A DNA stretch of 64,000 bases from Spisula solida. Its lineage: Eukaryota; Mollusca; Bivalvia; Venerida; Mactridae. The notes under the pieces were generated by a model that saw only the letters and a program-made list of their open reading frames with translations, made no database searches and had not been told where the DNA came from. The position numbers were made by a program, and so were the translations under genes. Position 1 is the stretch's first letter; every line of letters starts with the position of its first letter. Shown here one piece after another: positions 33,743 through 45,965 of this stretch. The stretch lies in assembly GCA_947247005.1 (NCBI GenBank), contig OX365948.1, forward strand, positions 5,518,001 through 5,582,000, in the 5' to 3' direction.

Positions 33743-34693
33743 TTAATCTCCTGGATCCGAGTCGGATCTTAAGGTCGCAACAAGATTTCTCCATCCAGCT
33801 TTGTTCTTGGCTTTCGCTTCAGTCTCGCCCCAGGTTAATCCCAGTTCTTTCAGTTCTGCTTCTACTGTTCGGCGCCAGGTGGTCTTTGGTCTTCCTCTTG
33901 GCCTCTTACCCTGAGGTGTCCATCGGAGGGCTATTCTGGTGTTGTTTGATACAGGCATTCTGATGACATGTCCTAGCCATCGAAAACGTCGCTGTTTGAT
34001 TTGTTGGATGATACAGATGGAATTTGTTAGATCAAGAAGGTTTTTGTTGGAAATTTTGTTGGGCCAAAATATTCTGCAGATTTGTCTGAGGCAGCCATGG
34101 TGGAAGGTTGAAAGTGATTTCATGTCAAATTTGGTCACTCTCCAGGATTCACTCCCATATAGTTGTATGGATTTAACATTGCTGTTGTAAATACGCAACT
34201 TTGTTTTCCGGCTGTATTGGTTGGACTTCCATATTGGTCTAAGTCTATGGAATGCTGATCTTGCTTTCGCTAGTCTGTTTTTGATGTCCTTGTGTGTAGG
34301 GTCTGCAGTGCTAACAACTGAGCCAAGGTACGTAAAAGTTTCAACCTTTTCAATTTCTATATTGTCAGCAACTAGTCTGGCGTTGGATGTTGTGTTGAAA
34401 CGCATTTCTTGTGTCTTTTTGGCATTGATTTGGAGCCCAACTTGGTTTGCGAAATGGATGAGTCGACTTGTTTTCTCCTGCATATGATCGTGTTTTGATG
34501 ACAGAAGAGCTATGTCGTCTGCAAAGTCAAGGTCCTCTAATGTTGTGAACATGGACCATGTTATGCCTCTTTTCTGGTTGTTCGTCTTTCTCATTACCCA
34601 ATCAATGGCAACTAAAAATAGGAGAGGCGAGATGATGCAACCTTGCCTCACTCCAGACGTGACTTCAAACCAATGTATATAGTTACATGACAA
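33743..34693 (-). pseudogene. LINE reverse transcriptase, 5'-truncated (RTE-like)
   Basis: One open 317-codon frame on the minus strand, but missing the endonuclease and the first half of the RT. It begins just before the RT motif SGVRQGCIISPLLF and keeps the catalytic FADDIALLS (~residues 56-64), the thumb (KTQEMRFNTTSN, FTYLGSVVSTADP), a KLRIYNSNVKSIQLYGSESW segment and a C-terminal WLGHVIRMP…RGRPKTTWRR tail, ending …LRSDSDPGD. This architecture is typical of RTE-like non-LTR elements; clade is my inference. Translation copies RNA into DNA at a nicked target. It sits inside segmental copy B2, and copy B3 (36,995-37,110) looks like the empty site. The uninterrupted frame implies a fairly recent insertion. 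Confidence 0.9.
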
Positions 34694-35239
34694 TTGAAGT
34701 TTTGGAATATTATGGACATAATATTATTAGATGATCGAGAAAGACACACCACTGATCGATACTCATTTCTGGTGTAATTGAAGAGTAGCCAAACAATTTT
34801 GCGACCAAATGTTATCCAATCAGATGATTTATGTAGGACATGTGTTTAATGAAGGCGCCCGGATGATATTAAACCAATTTTTAATTACCTTTGGGCCTTC
34901 CTGTCGACAGACGAGATCGTGTGAAATAAGTTGATAGATTCACAGTTAAAATCGGACATGAGAAGAGCTATAAACTTGTCGAACAAGCAGGTTCACGCAC
35001 GAAGTGCTTGGTGACCCGAAGGCAGAAAGGGATATTAATAATTTTCTATTAAAAACCAAACTAAATTAAATATGCCATACGTGAAAGACATACCTATATT
35101 CGTACGGTTTGGTTATACTTAAACATGCGTATAACAACGAAAAGAAAGATAAAATAAGTCACTCTGTGGAAATACGCAATGTTTTTTGCTATACTATCAT
35201 AAACTACCACTATATGTTTTTCTTCGTCGTTTTTGACAG

Positions 35240-35402
35240 GCATCAAAATTGAAATCGGAACTTTGTAAATATACTGAAAGGGCAACCATTGATCATTTGT
35301 GCGACAAGACAAAGCGACATTTATAACACGAAAGCTAGGATGCAGAGAGCGAGTAATTCATTCTTACGTCCAGGAACTCCATTAATATCACATCTGGGAT
35401 AG
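35240..35402 (+). pseudogene. Exon-like segment, copy 2 of 3, frame broken
   Basis: Acceptor-like 'tcgtttttgacag' ends at 35,239. The aligned sequence 'gcatcaaaattgaaatcgga' has a small length change against copies 1 and 3, after which the shared frame is lost and stops appear. Downstream identity ('atgcagagagcgagtaattc') is high. Confidence 0.4.
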
Positions 35403-35889
35403 TTTTATGATTAATTTGTCTGGAAATATTACTAGAACAAGTAACTACATGTATATTACATAATGCGTTTTTACAGTCTTACACTATTTAACATCTAGAC
35501 AACGTCTTTTTATAATTGACAACACGAGTCAAGAAGTACTAACACAATCTAACAATGTAGAATTTTTAGCTAATTATATAATTAAAGTTTTTAACTATTC
35601 CCATAATATAAATATACATGTATATTGGCTGGAAATATGTCATTGTTTAATGATAGGTATAATGCATTATAATGCTAGCTTCAATTCATTAAACTAGTAG
35701 ACAATCGATAAAGCAATAAAACATGAATTGATATTGAAAATTTTAGATGAATAACATTTATTAAATATCCATGTAAAAATATAAAAAGCAGTACTAGTAC
35801 ACATATGTTCCAGGCTATATCAATGGCAGTGATTAGATTTTAGAACTAATTTTCCGTTTCTAAAGACAATTCAATAATGTCGGTATGTA

Positions 35890-36195
35890 GTTACCGGTGT
35901 AGCAATACCACGTGACATCACTAAAGGCATCAAATCCAAGACAAAATATGTCGAAAACAAACATAGTTGTCAGTATTTTATTTCTTCATCGATTGCTGAA
36001 AAACTAATACGCAATTGCAAGGGAAACAAATATGCTTTCAACGAAATATATATATAGGATCTCTTTCACCAGCCGGGCCGTTTTTCCAGCATCCTGTTAA
36101 ACATTCGGAGTGGTTTGTATGCGAGTCGACTACAGTTTCATGCAGTATTCTTATCCAAGGTTTCACAGGGTGCTGGAAGTAACGGCCAAGCTGCT
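35890..36195. repeat. Diverged relative of the 41.2-kb foldback
   Basis: Shares 'tgtagcaataccacgtgac', 'gtattttatttcttcatcga' and 'ccgtttttccagcatcctgt' with the left arm at 41,180. 'ggtttcacagggtgctgga' mirrors the right arm. The arms are much more decayed. A short unannotated AT-rich stretch (36,196-36,770) follows. Confidence 0.55.
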
Positions 36196-37662
36196 GATAG
36201 TGATCATATACAAGACTTAGTATAAAATGCTATAAATGTTTTACTGGAATTTACAAACGCCGCTGGTTCAATGTCTTAAGTCGCGCGGATTGATCCCAGA
36301 GCGGTTAACCCCAACTCTACTTTCACTTTCAAATTTAGGTCAAAATGTCACAAAATTCAAAATAAAACAGTTTCACTACATCACATACATGTGCACAATC
36401 ACTTTAAAGTCAATTTCGTGATTTCCAAGCAGACGTGTCAATCCATACCACAATTCTAGTTAATCCAATGTTTCGTTCAGGATTCTTTGAGTGGTATGTA
36501 TTAAGTGATTCCTCACCAATACTTCTGGAAAACGAAATGAAATAGACACTTGTTTTGCAGTTGCATTATAATAAACATTAAATGTTGTTTCCTGTATTAT
36601 TCATGAATGCTGTTGTTGTGCTGTTTATCAGAAAGAGTCTAATGTTTCAAGTCGATTCAAAATGTTTTGATTGTCGGATATGGTTATACCAAAGTAAACA
36701 TAAGCTATGTACAGTTTTAGATCGACAATAAATAAGTACAACAAATATAAAACAACTTATGAATTCGATTTAACAAATATCAACAACTTCTAAAAGTCAT
36801 GAAGCTATAAGAAAATATAACAGTTAAGAAACAACGAATATAGTTATAAGAATATTTAAAAGATAAGTTATAGTCATATAAGAGGAGCTTACATACTTTA
36901 CCAATCCTACAAGAAATGAATACATTATAAATAAAACATTTTTTATAGAATATAAAATATCACTAAATAAAGCTATATATCAATATAACAGTACAGCACA
37001 GAATGACAAATATTATTTCATGTGATAATATACATGTATACGTGGTCACAAATACATAACTTCAGAATATTAAGGATTAGCAATAATTATGAAAATGATA
37101 TCAATTGATGATTGAGACAGACAAACCATGCAACACCCAGCATATCGATACTCATTCCTGGTGTAATTGAAAATGAGACAAACAATATTGCGACCAAATG
37201 TTACCCAATCAGCAGATTTATGGAGGACATGTGTTAATAATTCATATTTCGTTTTGATTAATGAAGGCGCCCGGATGATATTAAACCAAAAGTGTAATTA
37301 CCTTTGGGCATACTGCGTTCTTGTCGACAGGCGAGATCGTGTGAAATCAGACGACAGATTCACAGTTAAATACGGACATGAGAATAGCAATAAACTTGTC
37401 GAACAAGCAGGTTCGTGCATGGAGTACTAGGTGACGCAAATGGCAGAACGGGATATTAACAATTTGCATTTAAAAAATCAAACTACATTAAATATGCCAT
37501 ACTTGAACGGCATGCACATGTCGGTTAGAATTGGTCATACTTGAACATGTGTATAACAACGAAAATAATGATAAAATGAGTCACTCTGTGAAAGTAAGCA
37601 ATGCCTTTTTGCTATACTATCATAAACTACCACGGTATGTTGTTGCTCGTTGTTTTTTACAG

Positions 37663-37841
37663 GCATCAATTGGAATGAATTTCGAAACGTTGTAAATATA
37701 CTGAAGGGGCAACCATTGATCATTATTGCGACAAGACATAGCTACATTTATAACACGAAATTCATAATGCAGAAAGCAAGTAATTCATTCTTACATCCAC
37801 GAAATCTGTTAATATCACATATTGTATATATTTATGACTAA
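37663..37841 (+). other. Exon-like segment, copy 3 of 3
   Basis: Acceptor 'gttgttttttacag' ends at 37,662. The frame reads (G)INWNEFRNVVNILKGQPL, then IIIATRHSYIYNTKFIMQKA, SNSFLHPRNLLISHIVYIYD, stop at 37,841. It keeps the phase of copy 1 across the whole alignment. No domain recognised; may be an exon of an undescribed lineage-specific gene or simply young duplicated DNA. Confidence 0.35.
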
Positions 37842-38129
37842 TTTGTCTGGAAACATAGCTAGAACAAGGAAACTACATTACATAATGCGTTTTTTATGGA
37901 CAACAGTCTTACAATATTTAATCTGAAGACAACGTATGTTTTACATGTGCCATCATGAGTCAAGAAGTAATAAAACAACCTTACAATGTAGATGTTTAGC
38001 TAATTATATTTTTTATCTATTCCCATAATATAAATATACATGTTTATTGACTGGAAATATGTCATTGTTTAACGATAGGTATAATGTGATATAATGGTAA
38101 CTTCAACTCATAAAACTATTATGCTAGCC

Positions 38130-38950
38130 CTATTCCAATGATAACGAAAGCAAACTCTTGACGGTCCTTACAATAACGTGTCCGACAACAAGAGATATGC
38201 CATTCCAATTGTCAAATGTTTTGGCAAAAGGACTTTTGCCTATATGGGATGCTATCTTTGGAACAATTTGCCCCAATACATAAGGTATTCTCGAACCACA
38301 TATTCTTTTAAATCAAAGGTTAAGAACCATTTTCTAAAGTCTATGTAATATGCATAGTGTATTTATGTTTTAATTATGTATTACTATATTACTATTTTTT
38401 TCTCATGGCAATTTAGATTACTTCCCTTTGTGACTGCAGTGTTAATTTCATCATGACATCAAAACATTGAACTGTGATATTTCATTGTTAAGTTATTTTA
38501 ATTATACTGTGATAGCATGTTCAATGTGTTTTTAAGTTATAATCAGCAATATTATGTTTATTTATGGCAAACCTGATATGTTTTACTCATTATTAGTATT
38601 CTCTTTATAATAATTTTACATGTTTGTCTATTATGTTCTATTTATCTTACTATAGTAGCAATTTAACTGTGATATGTAATTTTATTTATTTAATATATAT
38701 CTTTAAATATAATTTATGCTCAAATGTGATATCTTCCTATGTCATACAACACTATATATCAAGGACCACAATGGAAATAAGGGTTCCTTTGAACCCTTTT
38801 TGTGTTATCCTTCACATTTAATGTTTATTTGATATGGCTTGTTTATTGATTCATGCTTGAACATGTATTAATTTACTGTATTTGTATGTTTTAATATTAT
38901 CATTGCCACGTGAATGTTCATTTTATGTTGAATAAATATATCTATCTATT
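38130..38950 (+). mobile_element. 5'-truncated LINE, 3' end with ATCT-type tail
   Basis: Contains the last ~67 codons of the RT protein (see next entry), a ~590-bp AT-rich 3' UTR and an end 'tgaataaatatatctatcta'. Such ends and 5' truncation are typical of target-primed insertion. Inserted into segmental copy B3. Confidence 0.7.
38145..38348 (+). pseudogene. LINE ORF2 C-terminus (jockey/CR1-superclade-like)
   Basis: The frame reads RKQTLDGPYNNVSDNKRYAI, then GKRTFAYMGCYLWNNLPQYI and SFKSKVKNHFLKSM, stop at 38,348. The 'R.F.Y.g..LWN.LP..IR.s.s..sFK.klK.hl' block is the terminal signature of many animal LINEs whose RT is followed by this short tail. Two stops precede it at 38,139-38,144. Below the size most ORF scans report. 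Confidence 0.75.
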
Positions 38951-39270
38951 AATGTCTCAAACGGCCACTAACGTGTCCAGACCATGTGCTCACGTACCAA
39001 ACATACACATTATCATTGACAAATAAAAACATGCAAAAAACGTTAATTAAAATGGAAATGTTGAAATTTAGATGAACAATATATCCGACTTGTAAAAATA
39101 TCGAAAGCAGTATGTGCCCGAAGTCGGCTATATCCATGAAAGTAGTTGGGTTTTAGAACTTTAGAACCACGAGTCATCACACGAAATAGAAATAAAATAC
39201 GTAAAGCTATTTCCATTTTCCAATGTTTACATATTTCGTCTTGGGTTTGATGTCTTTTTGAAATCAGAGT

Positions 39271-41179
39271 CAAGTTACAGGTAAACTTCTTGTCATTGTT
39301 TTGACATAATTATATCAAGGACAGTGTTTCAGATTATTCTGTAAGAATTTCTACGGCGTACGAGCCGAGACTTGGTTCGCAGTATCCATTGTATAGGTGT
39401 TCCGAATGCAATATCTAGCCACAAGACATCGAAACGCCAATTTATTCTTATTATCAGACGTCCTGGGCTAATGATTCCTCTAATGACGATGGAGAAACAA
39501 AAACTGCAGGAATTCGATTGGCAGACAACTTTTGTTGGTATAAGACTAACCATGTAATTTTGCAATTTAAATGAATAACCATAAAGAAGGTTACATTATT
39601 TCAAGAAGAAGGGTATTTTGTTTGTTCTCTTCATTTATACATAATGTCAATCTGAAATAAGAATTAAATGCCTTATCTAAAAATTTGAAAATTCAAGAAT
39701 TTGAAAGATGTATTGTAATTGCAATTTTTCAGAAATATCTACAAAGCATAATGTGTTTGCAAATAACAGTGCTTCATTTTCACTCCGTGTGTATGTACAG
39801 CAGATTCTTTGCTTGAAGAAATTCATAAACAGATAGCTTAATTACTATTATCTAAGAATATGAAACACGAATGGCGATAAAGAGACGTTTAAGAAACACA
39901 CATGTGCTGACTTCATTCTTTAGTTTTGACAATTTTGTAATTTGCTGTTTTTTGACCTGATAGCCGACTTTCAATTTTCCGTGACCGATTTGAGATTTAG
40001 TACCACATGAAAGTTCTTCGCGCGAAGACTCACGTTGAAACTTCAGCAATTCCTCCATTTATGCCAATCCTGCGACACAACATCGCATGGTTTTATTTGA
40101 TAGATGTATTCGTTGCCATTGTGACGGAAAATTTGATGGTCATTTTGCATTATTATAGTAAATATGTTTTTGCTGTTTCGTACCCAAATATTTCGTACTT
40201 AAGTTTCATACCTAATAATTTCGTACTTAATTGATATTTCGTACTCTATTAATATTTTGTGCTCATATTAGGTCGTACTTATAGAATTTTGTTATACTAC
40301 ATTGTATTCATTAATTTTACACATTGTATTCCTCTGATACAGGTCTATGTTAATTAAGTATCCTTACAATTGCTTTGATTTTTGGTATTTTATACTTGCA
40401 GTTTTACCTACACACATATCGATGTTCAAGACGTCAAACGTGAATAAATATGCAAAAATTACCTGGCGTTCTTCTATACATCACATACGGTTGACTTTCG
40501 CCATTTACCACAAGTTGTCATTAGACGTGATAGTATGGCAGTATTACCAAGCACACACATCTCAGAATCACACTCAAATATACGATGTAAACCTCATCCA
40601 AATGCGTACACACATGCATATGTTGTTTTATTCAACCAAACGAACTGCTGCAGTTCAAAACTTAAAGTTATGATTTTATAAAAGTAAAACTTGACCTCGA
40701 AGTAATACATTGAAACATGGTCATTTATACCGCATGCCATGTGTTAATAAGCTGACAAAATGCTGATGACGAAACGTGGTCAATCATAAGGAATAGCCTA
40801 TTTTATTTGAGAACAAACTGTTCATGAAACTAAAAACACAATAAGGATAACTATTAACAGATGTACACATGAAAATAGTGAATGTTCTTAAGGACATAGG
40901 AAGACATATCTGACAATGATACATTATCTCTTCTCCTTTGTTTAATATGTACAATCAATCAACAATCGGCTGAAAACATATTCTAACAACTCAAAGTTTA
41001 CCATTAAAGTAACTATAATAAAGACTCGCATAATAGTATTTCATGAAAATATTGAATATGAAATTACCAGTTGTTTGCTTACGAAGACTTTACTTATTAA
41101 ATACTATTAAATTAATTAACTAATAAATAATAATTGTTAAACGAACTAAATAAAACCAGCATGACAAGGTGATCATAGA
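39271..41179. other. Stretch without recognisable genes
   Basis: Open frames at 39,329-39,565 (both strands), 40,007-40,234 and 40,347-40,673 (108 aa) show no domains, signal peptide or splice context I trust. At ~40,177-40,275 a degenerate tandem of 'atttcgtact'-type words (4-6 copies) is visible. Confidence 0.45.
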
Positions 41180-41599
41180 CAGTGTAGCAATACTACGTGA
41201 CTTTTGACTACAGTTACAAGAAGAAATTTGCAAACATTGGAAAATAAAATAGCCATAAGTATTTTATTTCTTCATCGATTTCTATAAAATATACGCCACG
41301 CTAAGGGGAGAATTATTTGCTTCCCATGAAATATAAGATTTTTTCAGCAGCTTTACCGATTTTTCCATTACCCTGTGAAACCTACACGTCCCACGGTTTC
41401 TCAGGGTAATGGACAAAACGGCACATCCGCTGAAAAAGATTTTATATTTCACGGAAAGCAAATAATGTTCCCCTTAGCGTGGCGTAGATTTCATAGAAAT
41501 CGATGAAGAAATAAAATACTTATGGCTACATTTGCGTTCCAATGTTTACAAATTTCTACTTGGAACTGTAGTCAAAAACCACGTGGTATTGCTACACTG
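41180..41599. mobile_element. 420-bp foldback MITE, ~205-nt arms
   Basis: From 'cagtgtagcaatactacgtg' (41,180) to its mirror 'cacgtggtattgctacactg' (41,599). The arms match along nearly their whole length, ~85-90% by eye ('agtattttatttcttcatcg', 'cgccacgctaagggga', 'attaccctg.gaaacc'), with a spacer of only ~15 nt. This is the cleanest long palindrome in the window. No frame; a decayed relative lies at 35,890. Confidence 0.88.
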
Positions 41600-42207
41600 A
41601 TAGAGGAATACTGTATGTTCAATTTAAATTACGACGCGGGTGAAGATTAAATTAATCTATGGTGGGCAAACTTCCTTCTAATATAAATTTCGAATCTTCT
41701 ATGTCTCCATGGTATTGGATTACAATGAAGATATCAACATAACAAATATCAAGACAAATCCCAATGACGTGTTGTTTAAAGCATTGTCTAAGGTCGTATG
41801 TGATTAAATTTCACAAGCATTTGTATTGCTTCGTTCCCTGTGTGATAAAACAAACACTTGCCAGATTATTTTAAACGTTTGTTCGTTGAAACAATAGTTT
41901 TGTAGACCTCAAGCATAATAAAGAACATGACGAACTGTGATCCATAGAATTACAGCGAATCGTAATTCTTCGCATGTAACAGTACAAAATATATCACCGA
42001 GCTATGTGGTCGTCCTAATGGACACTTGAGTTATTAACTTTATAACTAATCTACATCGTACGTCACCGTTATGGTTCAAATGTCCAAGTTACAAACTTAG
42101 TTTATGGTCATAAATGGGTCATACCAATCCTATTGATACGAGCACCAGATTCATCACACTACAACGTTTGCTGGACAAATGGGAACGTTTACCCAAAGCG
42201 CTTTACA

Positions 42208-43527
42208 TACGAGGGGCATTCGGAAAGTTCTGATAAGTGTGTGATAACTTTACATTGGTTGTTCAGAATATTTAAAAGTGAACATTTTCTGAAAGATACA
42301 ACATTCCTCCACCAAAAAACATATCATCATATTATTATCTGAGAATTTATAATTCACCTATACGCCATTGTACATGAAGGTATATGCCCCATTGAATTGT
42401 CGCCAAAATGTGTCAAATTTGCCCTTGGAAGGGATAACATTATTGTCAATAATTTGTTCGAAATTTGCACATATCTTGTATTAAAGACATGTGTATATTA
42501 TGCCAAATAAAAACTGTTGTTCTGACAGTGCAAACGACTTAGGATGAACATGAAAAAGACCACGACCCAAATGCTCTTGAAAATAGCCATTTTACCGGAA
42601 ATACGCAATTCGCGTGTTATTGCATTGTTGTGCCGGACGTGTTACATGCGAATATAAAACATGTGGCCATTTTAAACATACAAATTCTATTTTCATTCCC
42701 ACTAAATACGAATTCTGAAATATTCATAATTTCATCTGTACAGCAGATTAAAAAATATGACTACGTGGCCCAAAACACGTGTTTAAGAATTATGACGTCA
42801 TATCCTCAAAATAGCATTTCGCAAAACAAAAAAATAATTACATCTTTTCTTAATTGGAAGTTATTACAATTAATTTAACTATAAGAAAAAGGTTTATGGA
42901 CCTTTTATTACATGTATAAGGGTATCCCGTTACCCCACCCACTTTCTAAAATCGTGGGTAGAGTATAAGATTTTGCTCCCAAATCAAACTTTATAGAAAT
43001 ACATTTATAACGTCCCCCGAATGAAAACATACATTCCAATCTAGACAATTAGACCTGTTAAGAGTAGCTGATGATCCTTAAACGTATTGTATGTCTAGCA
43101 TTTAGAAAAAGGCATATGAGGTAAAATGGTCTCCTAATTAGGTTGTACACATTGCTGTTATTTTATTAAGAACTCAAAGTTTTTTCAATATCTTAATTTT
43201 GTTCGAAAGTACAGTATCGTATACTTCCAATAATATCAAATATATTTCAATCAGCCTCAACGATACTTCCGTTGTGCGCTTTAAAATATACATGGGACCA
43301 ATACAACGCAATTCCCTCGCGTATTCAAGAGATATTTCAGTCAATACCCCAAACCATGTATTGTTTGAATACCAAAACAATATACATTATCAGAGATAAA
43401 ATAATACATTTGCTATGAATGTCTCGCTAAAAGATTTATTTTTCAGAAAATGTCCACTTAAAACAATTCTGACCAATCGATGTAAAGTTATCACTCAGTT
43501 ATCAAAACTTTCAGAATGCCCCTCGTA
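42208..43527. mobile_element. 1.32-kb TIR element with TA duplication (E3)
   Basis: TA|cgaggggcattcggaaag at 42,208 and, inverted, ctttcagaatgcccctcg|TA at 43,527. TIR ~44 bp with a few mismatches, including 'gtgataactttacat'. The length, 1316 bp, equals a full mariner, but neither strand shows the expected ~345-codon transposase or a DDD/DDE motif. Either a very decayed mariner or a non-autonomous derivative. Confidence 0.8.
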
Positions 43528-45477
43528 CAATGGTATACGCCGGAGTCGAATTTAAGCAACGTTCGAATGACTCTTCTGGACGTACACACAACGGATATAC
43601 ATGTATATGATCGGGGCGTAAACATAACTTATAAGATAGACGGACACTTCCTGGGTTATGATTTTCTTTTACCATACCCTTTGCTTAGCACATAATGTTC
43701 TAGTAGCATACACATTGTCGTAAGTACGTATGTTTTGAATATTTGTATAACGTTTGGTGATAACCCGCGTATTGTGTAATTTTAGCATCACGGTTGTTGT
43801 ATCTGATGAAGCTTGATCAGTTGGGTTGTATTTCTATAACGCTCTATGTGTTGACAGTTAGTCGATTTGTGGTCTGTTATATGGTGTGTACATAGTGACA
43901 GTCTGTGAATACATTGAAGATTTACTAGTATCTTAAATCAATGTCACTTGTGTGCAATGTTGTTCACTTGAATTGCCATTCTTTCATCATTCACGTGGAC
44001 TACATACACTGCTTAATACGTACTGTTTTCCATTTCCTAATGTACGTGACTCTGTCTTCGAACAAATAATCTCATAACATCGGTACAACTGTTTTGACCA
44101 ATGTACTCTCTGTCATTTATTACGAAATGATTAATGCTTTAAAGACCATCTCCATCTATGAATGAAAACAGTTCCATCACTTGACAGGTCTCCATACAGT
44201 CTGGGAAAATTACACAGGAAATTGCACCGATGTCATTTACGTCTAGGTCAAACTGTCTATCATAATGAGTTAATGCTTGCAGTGAGTTTCCTTGTAAGAG
44301 AACAACAATGATATCATTATCTGTGCATCAACGGGATTTTCTAATCACAAATAAATGAAAATGAAATACAATAGTTGTGTTTTTATAATTATAAACAATG
44401 GAGATTGTTTTGCACCCGTGGTAGGCCTAATACAGAAGATGAGTCACATTCATTTCATTGATTATGATGGCATTAAATCAAAGGAAATGATCATACAATG
44501 CGACAAGATAGAGGCAAATAAAAACTAATACGTGTAATTAAAACGCAAGACCCTATTAATGTCATAGCAAGTCTGATTAACCATATATTTGATTAAACTG
44601 CCGAGTACCTATTTCCATTGATAAAAATGCCGAGCACCTATTTCCATTGGTAAAACTTCCGAACAGCTATTTCCAGTGATAAAACTGCGGGGCAATTATT
44701 TCCAAAAGTTTACCAATACAATCCCCGCCTATGTCGTATAAAATTTACTTTCATAAAAGTAAAAAACCTTGCTGGGAAATATCAATACTGGTTTAGTAAA
44801 GCACTAATATTCATGATTGGGATTTATTATAGTTCTAGTAATATTACGAAATATATAAGAAAGAAAATGTTCCATTTCTAAAATTCATGTTTCATTGTTT
44901 TGAGTTTCAACAATAATTACGTAACCTATTATTCTCAATTTTAATTCCAAAGTTATAAGCATTGTAATCAGATATAACTAAGCTAATATTGTCGATGTTC
45001 AAAGAAAGGAAAAAAATCATGAACATTTCTTAGAAGGATGCGAAGCTTTTAAACCAATTACGTTCCGAATAGAAATTCCCATTGGGAACACCGTTTTATG
45101 GTATCGTTCCAGGATAAATGCACTACACATTCAAGCACTTATCTATTCATTCTAAAAGTCTACACGGTATTGAAAGAGCTGCTATACGGACTTGTCTTGT
45201 TTAATTGAAACTTTTTGGAACAGAATATTTCCCGTATTTACCAATTAGTGTAACAGCCCATCCCTGTTCTAAACAAACCTACATTGTAAGTACAACGACG
45301 TATGTTTTAGGCAAACTTTGGTTGTACCTGCTCTGGTTAGCTACTGTCATGCCATCAGATAAATAATTAGATTAGTAATTAGTACTTACTAACTCATTTT
45401 CGTCTACTCGATTGTATTTGCCGAAGAATAACTTAATTACTTAACTGTCGTGACTTGATTGCACGTACTACGTAGAA
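43528..45477. other. Gene-free stretch with a segmental repeat at 44,040-44,260
   Basis: 44,040-44,260 ('atctatgaatgaaaacag', 'tctccata', 'acaggaaattgca', 'aacgtctaggtcaaa'-like) is similar to 62,380-62,590. A local repeat at 44,600-44,700 ('cctatttccattgataaaa' and 'cctatttccattggtaaaa') has ~3 units of ~37 bp. No genes. Confidence 0.5.
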
Positions 45478-45965
45478 AGATATTAACATATCGTACAGGG
45501 AACGCGGCACTCAACAGATCAATATATCGTACAGGGAACGCGGCACTCAACAGATCAATATATCGTGCAGGGAACGCGGCACTCAACAGATCAATATATC
45601 GTACAGGGAACGCGGCACTCAACAGATCAATATATCGTACAGGGAACGCGGCACTCAACAGATCAATATATCGTTCAGGGAACGCGACACTCAACAGATC
45701 AATATATCGTACAGGGATCGCGGCACTCAACATATCGTACAGGGAACGCAGCACTCAACATATCGTTCAGGGAACGCAGCACTCAACAAATCAATATATC
45801 GTACAGGGAACGCAGCACTCAACAAATCAATATAACGTATTGGGAACGCGGCACTCAACAGATCAATATATCGTACAGGGAATGCGGCACTCGACATATT
45901 AACATATCGTACAGGGAACGCGGCACTCAACATATCGTACAGGGAACGCGGTACTCAACAGATCA
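45478..45965 (+). repeat. 36-bp minisatellite, ~13 units
   Basis: Unit 'atcgtacagggaacgcggca' + 'ctcaacagatcaatat'. Regular 36-bp spacing from 45,490, then mixed with shorter units lacking the 'gatcaatat' part after ~45,720. Since 36 and 24 are multiples of 3, frames of 100-150 aa stay open on both strands; these are repeat artefacts. Confidence 0.95.

Larger units (their letters stand above)
33690..36000. repeat. Segmental duplication block B, copy B2
   Basis: Apart from the LINE, it aligns with B3. 'acagcaca.aatgacaaatat' (33,690 / 36,993), 'cgatactcatt.ctggtgtaa' (34,757 / 37,145), 'aataaacttgtcgaacaagc' (34,970 / 37,388), the exon-like segment (35,240 / 37,663), 'cattgtttaa.gataggtat' (35,640 / 38,060) and an A-rich block near 35,738 / 39,050. 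Looser similarity extends left to ~31,390. Confidence 0.75.
36770..39270. repeat. Segmental duplication block B, copy B3, split by a LINE end
   Basis: Aligns with B2 through ~38,110, then again at 39,030-39,260 ('gaaatttagatgaacaatat', 'gttttagaactttagaacc'). Between these lies an ~830-bp LINE 3' fragment absent from B2. The exon-like segment is at 37,663-37,841. Confidence 0.7.

Noticed and set aside
40347..40673. 108-aa plus frame
   Set aside because: No domain or splice signals; composition is that of AT-rich non-coding DNA.
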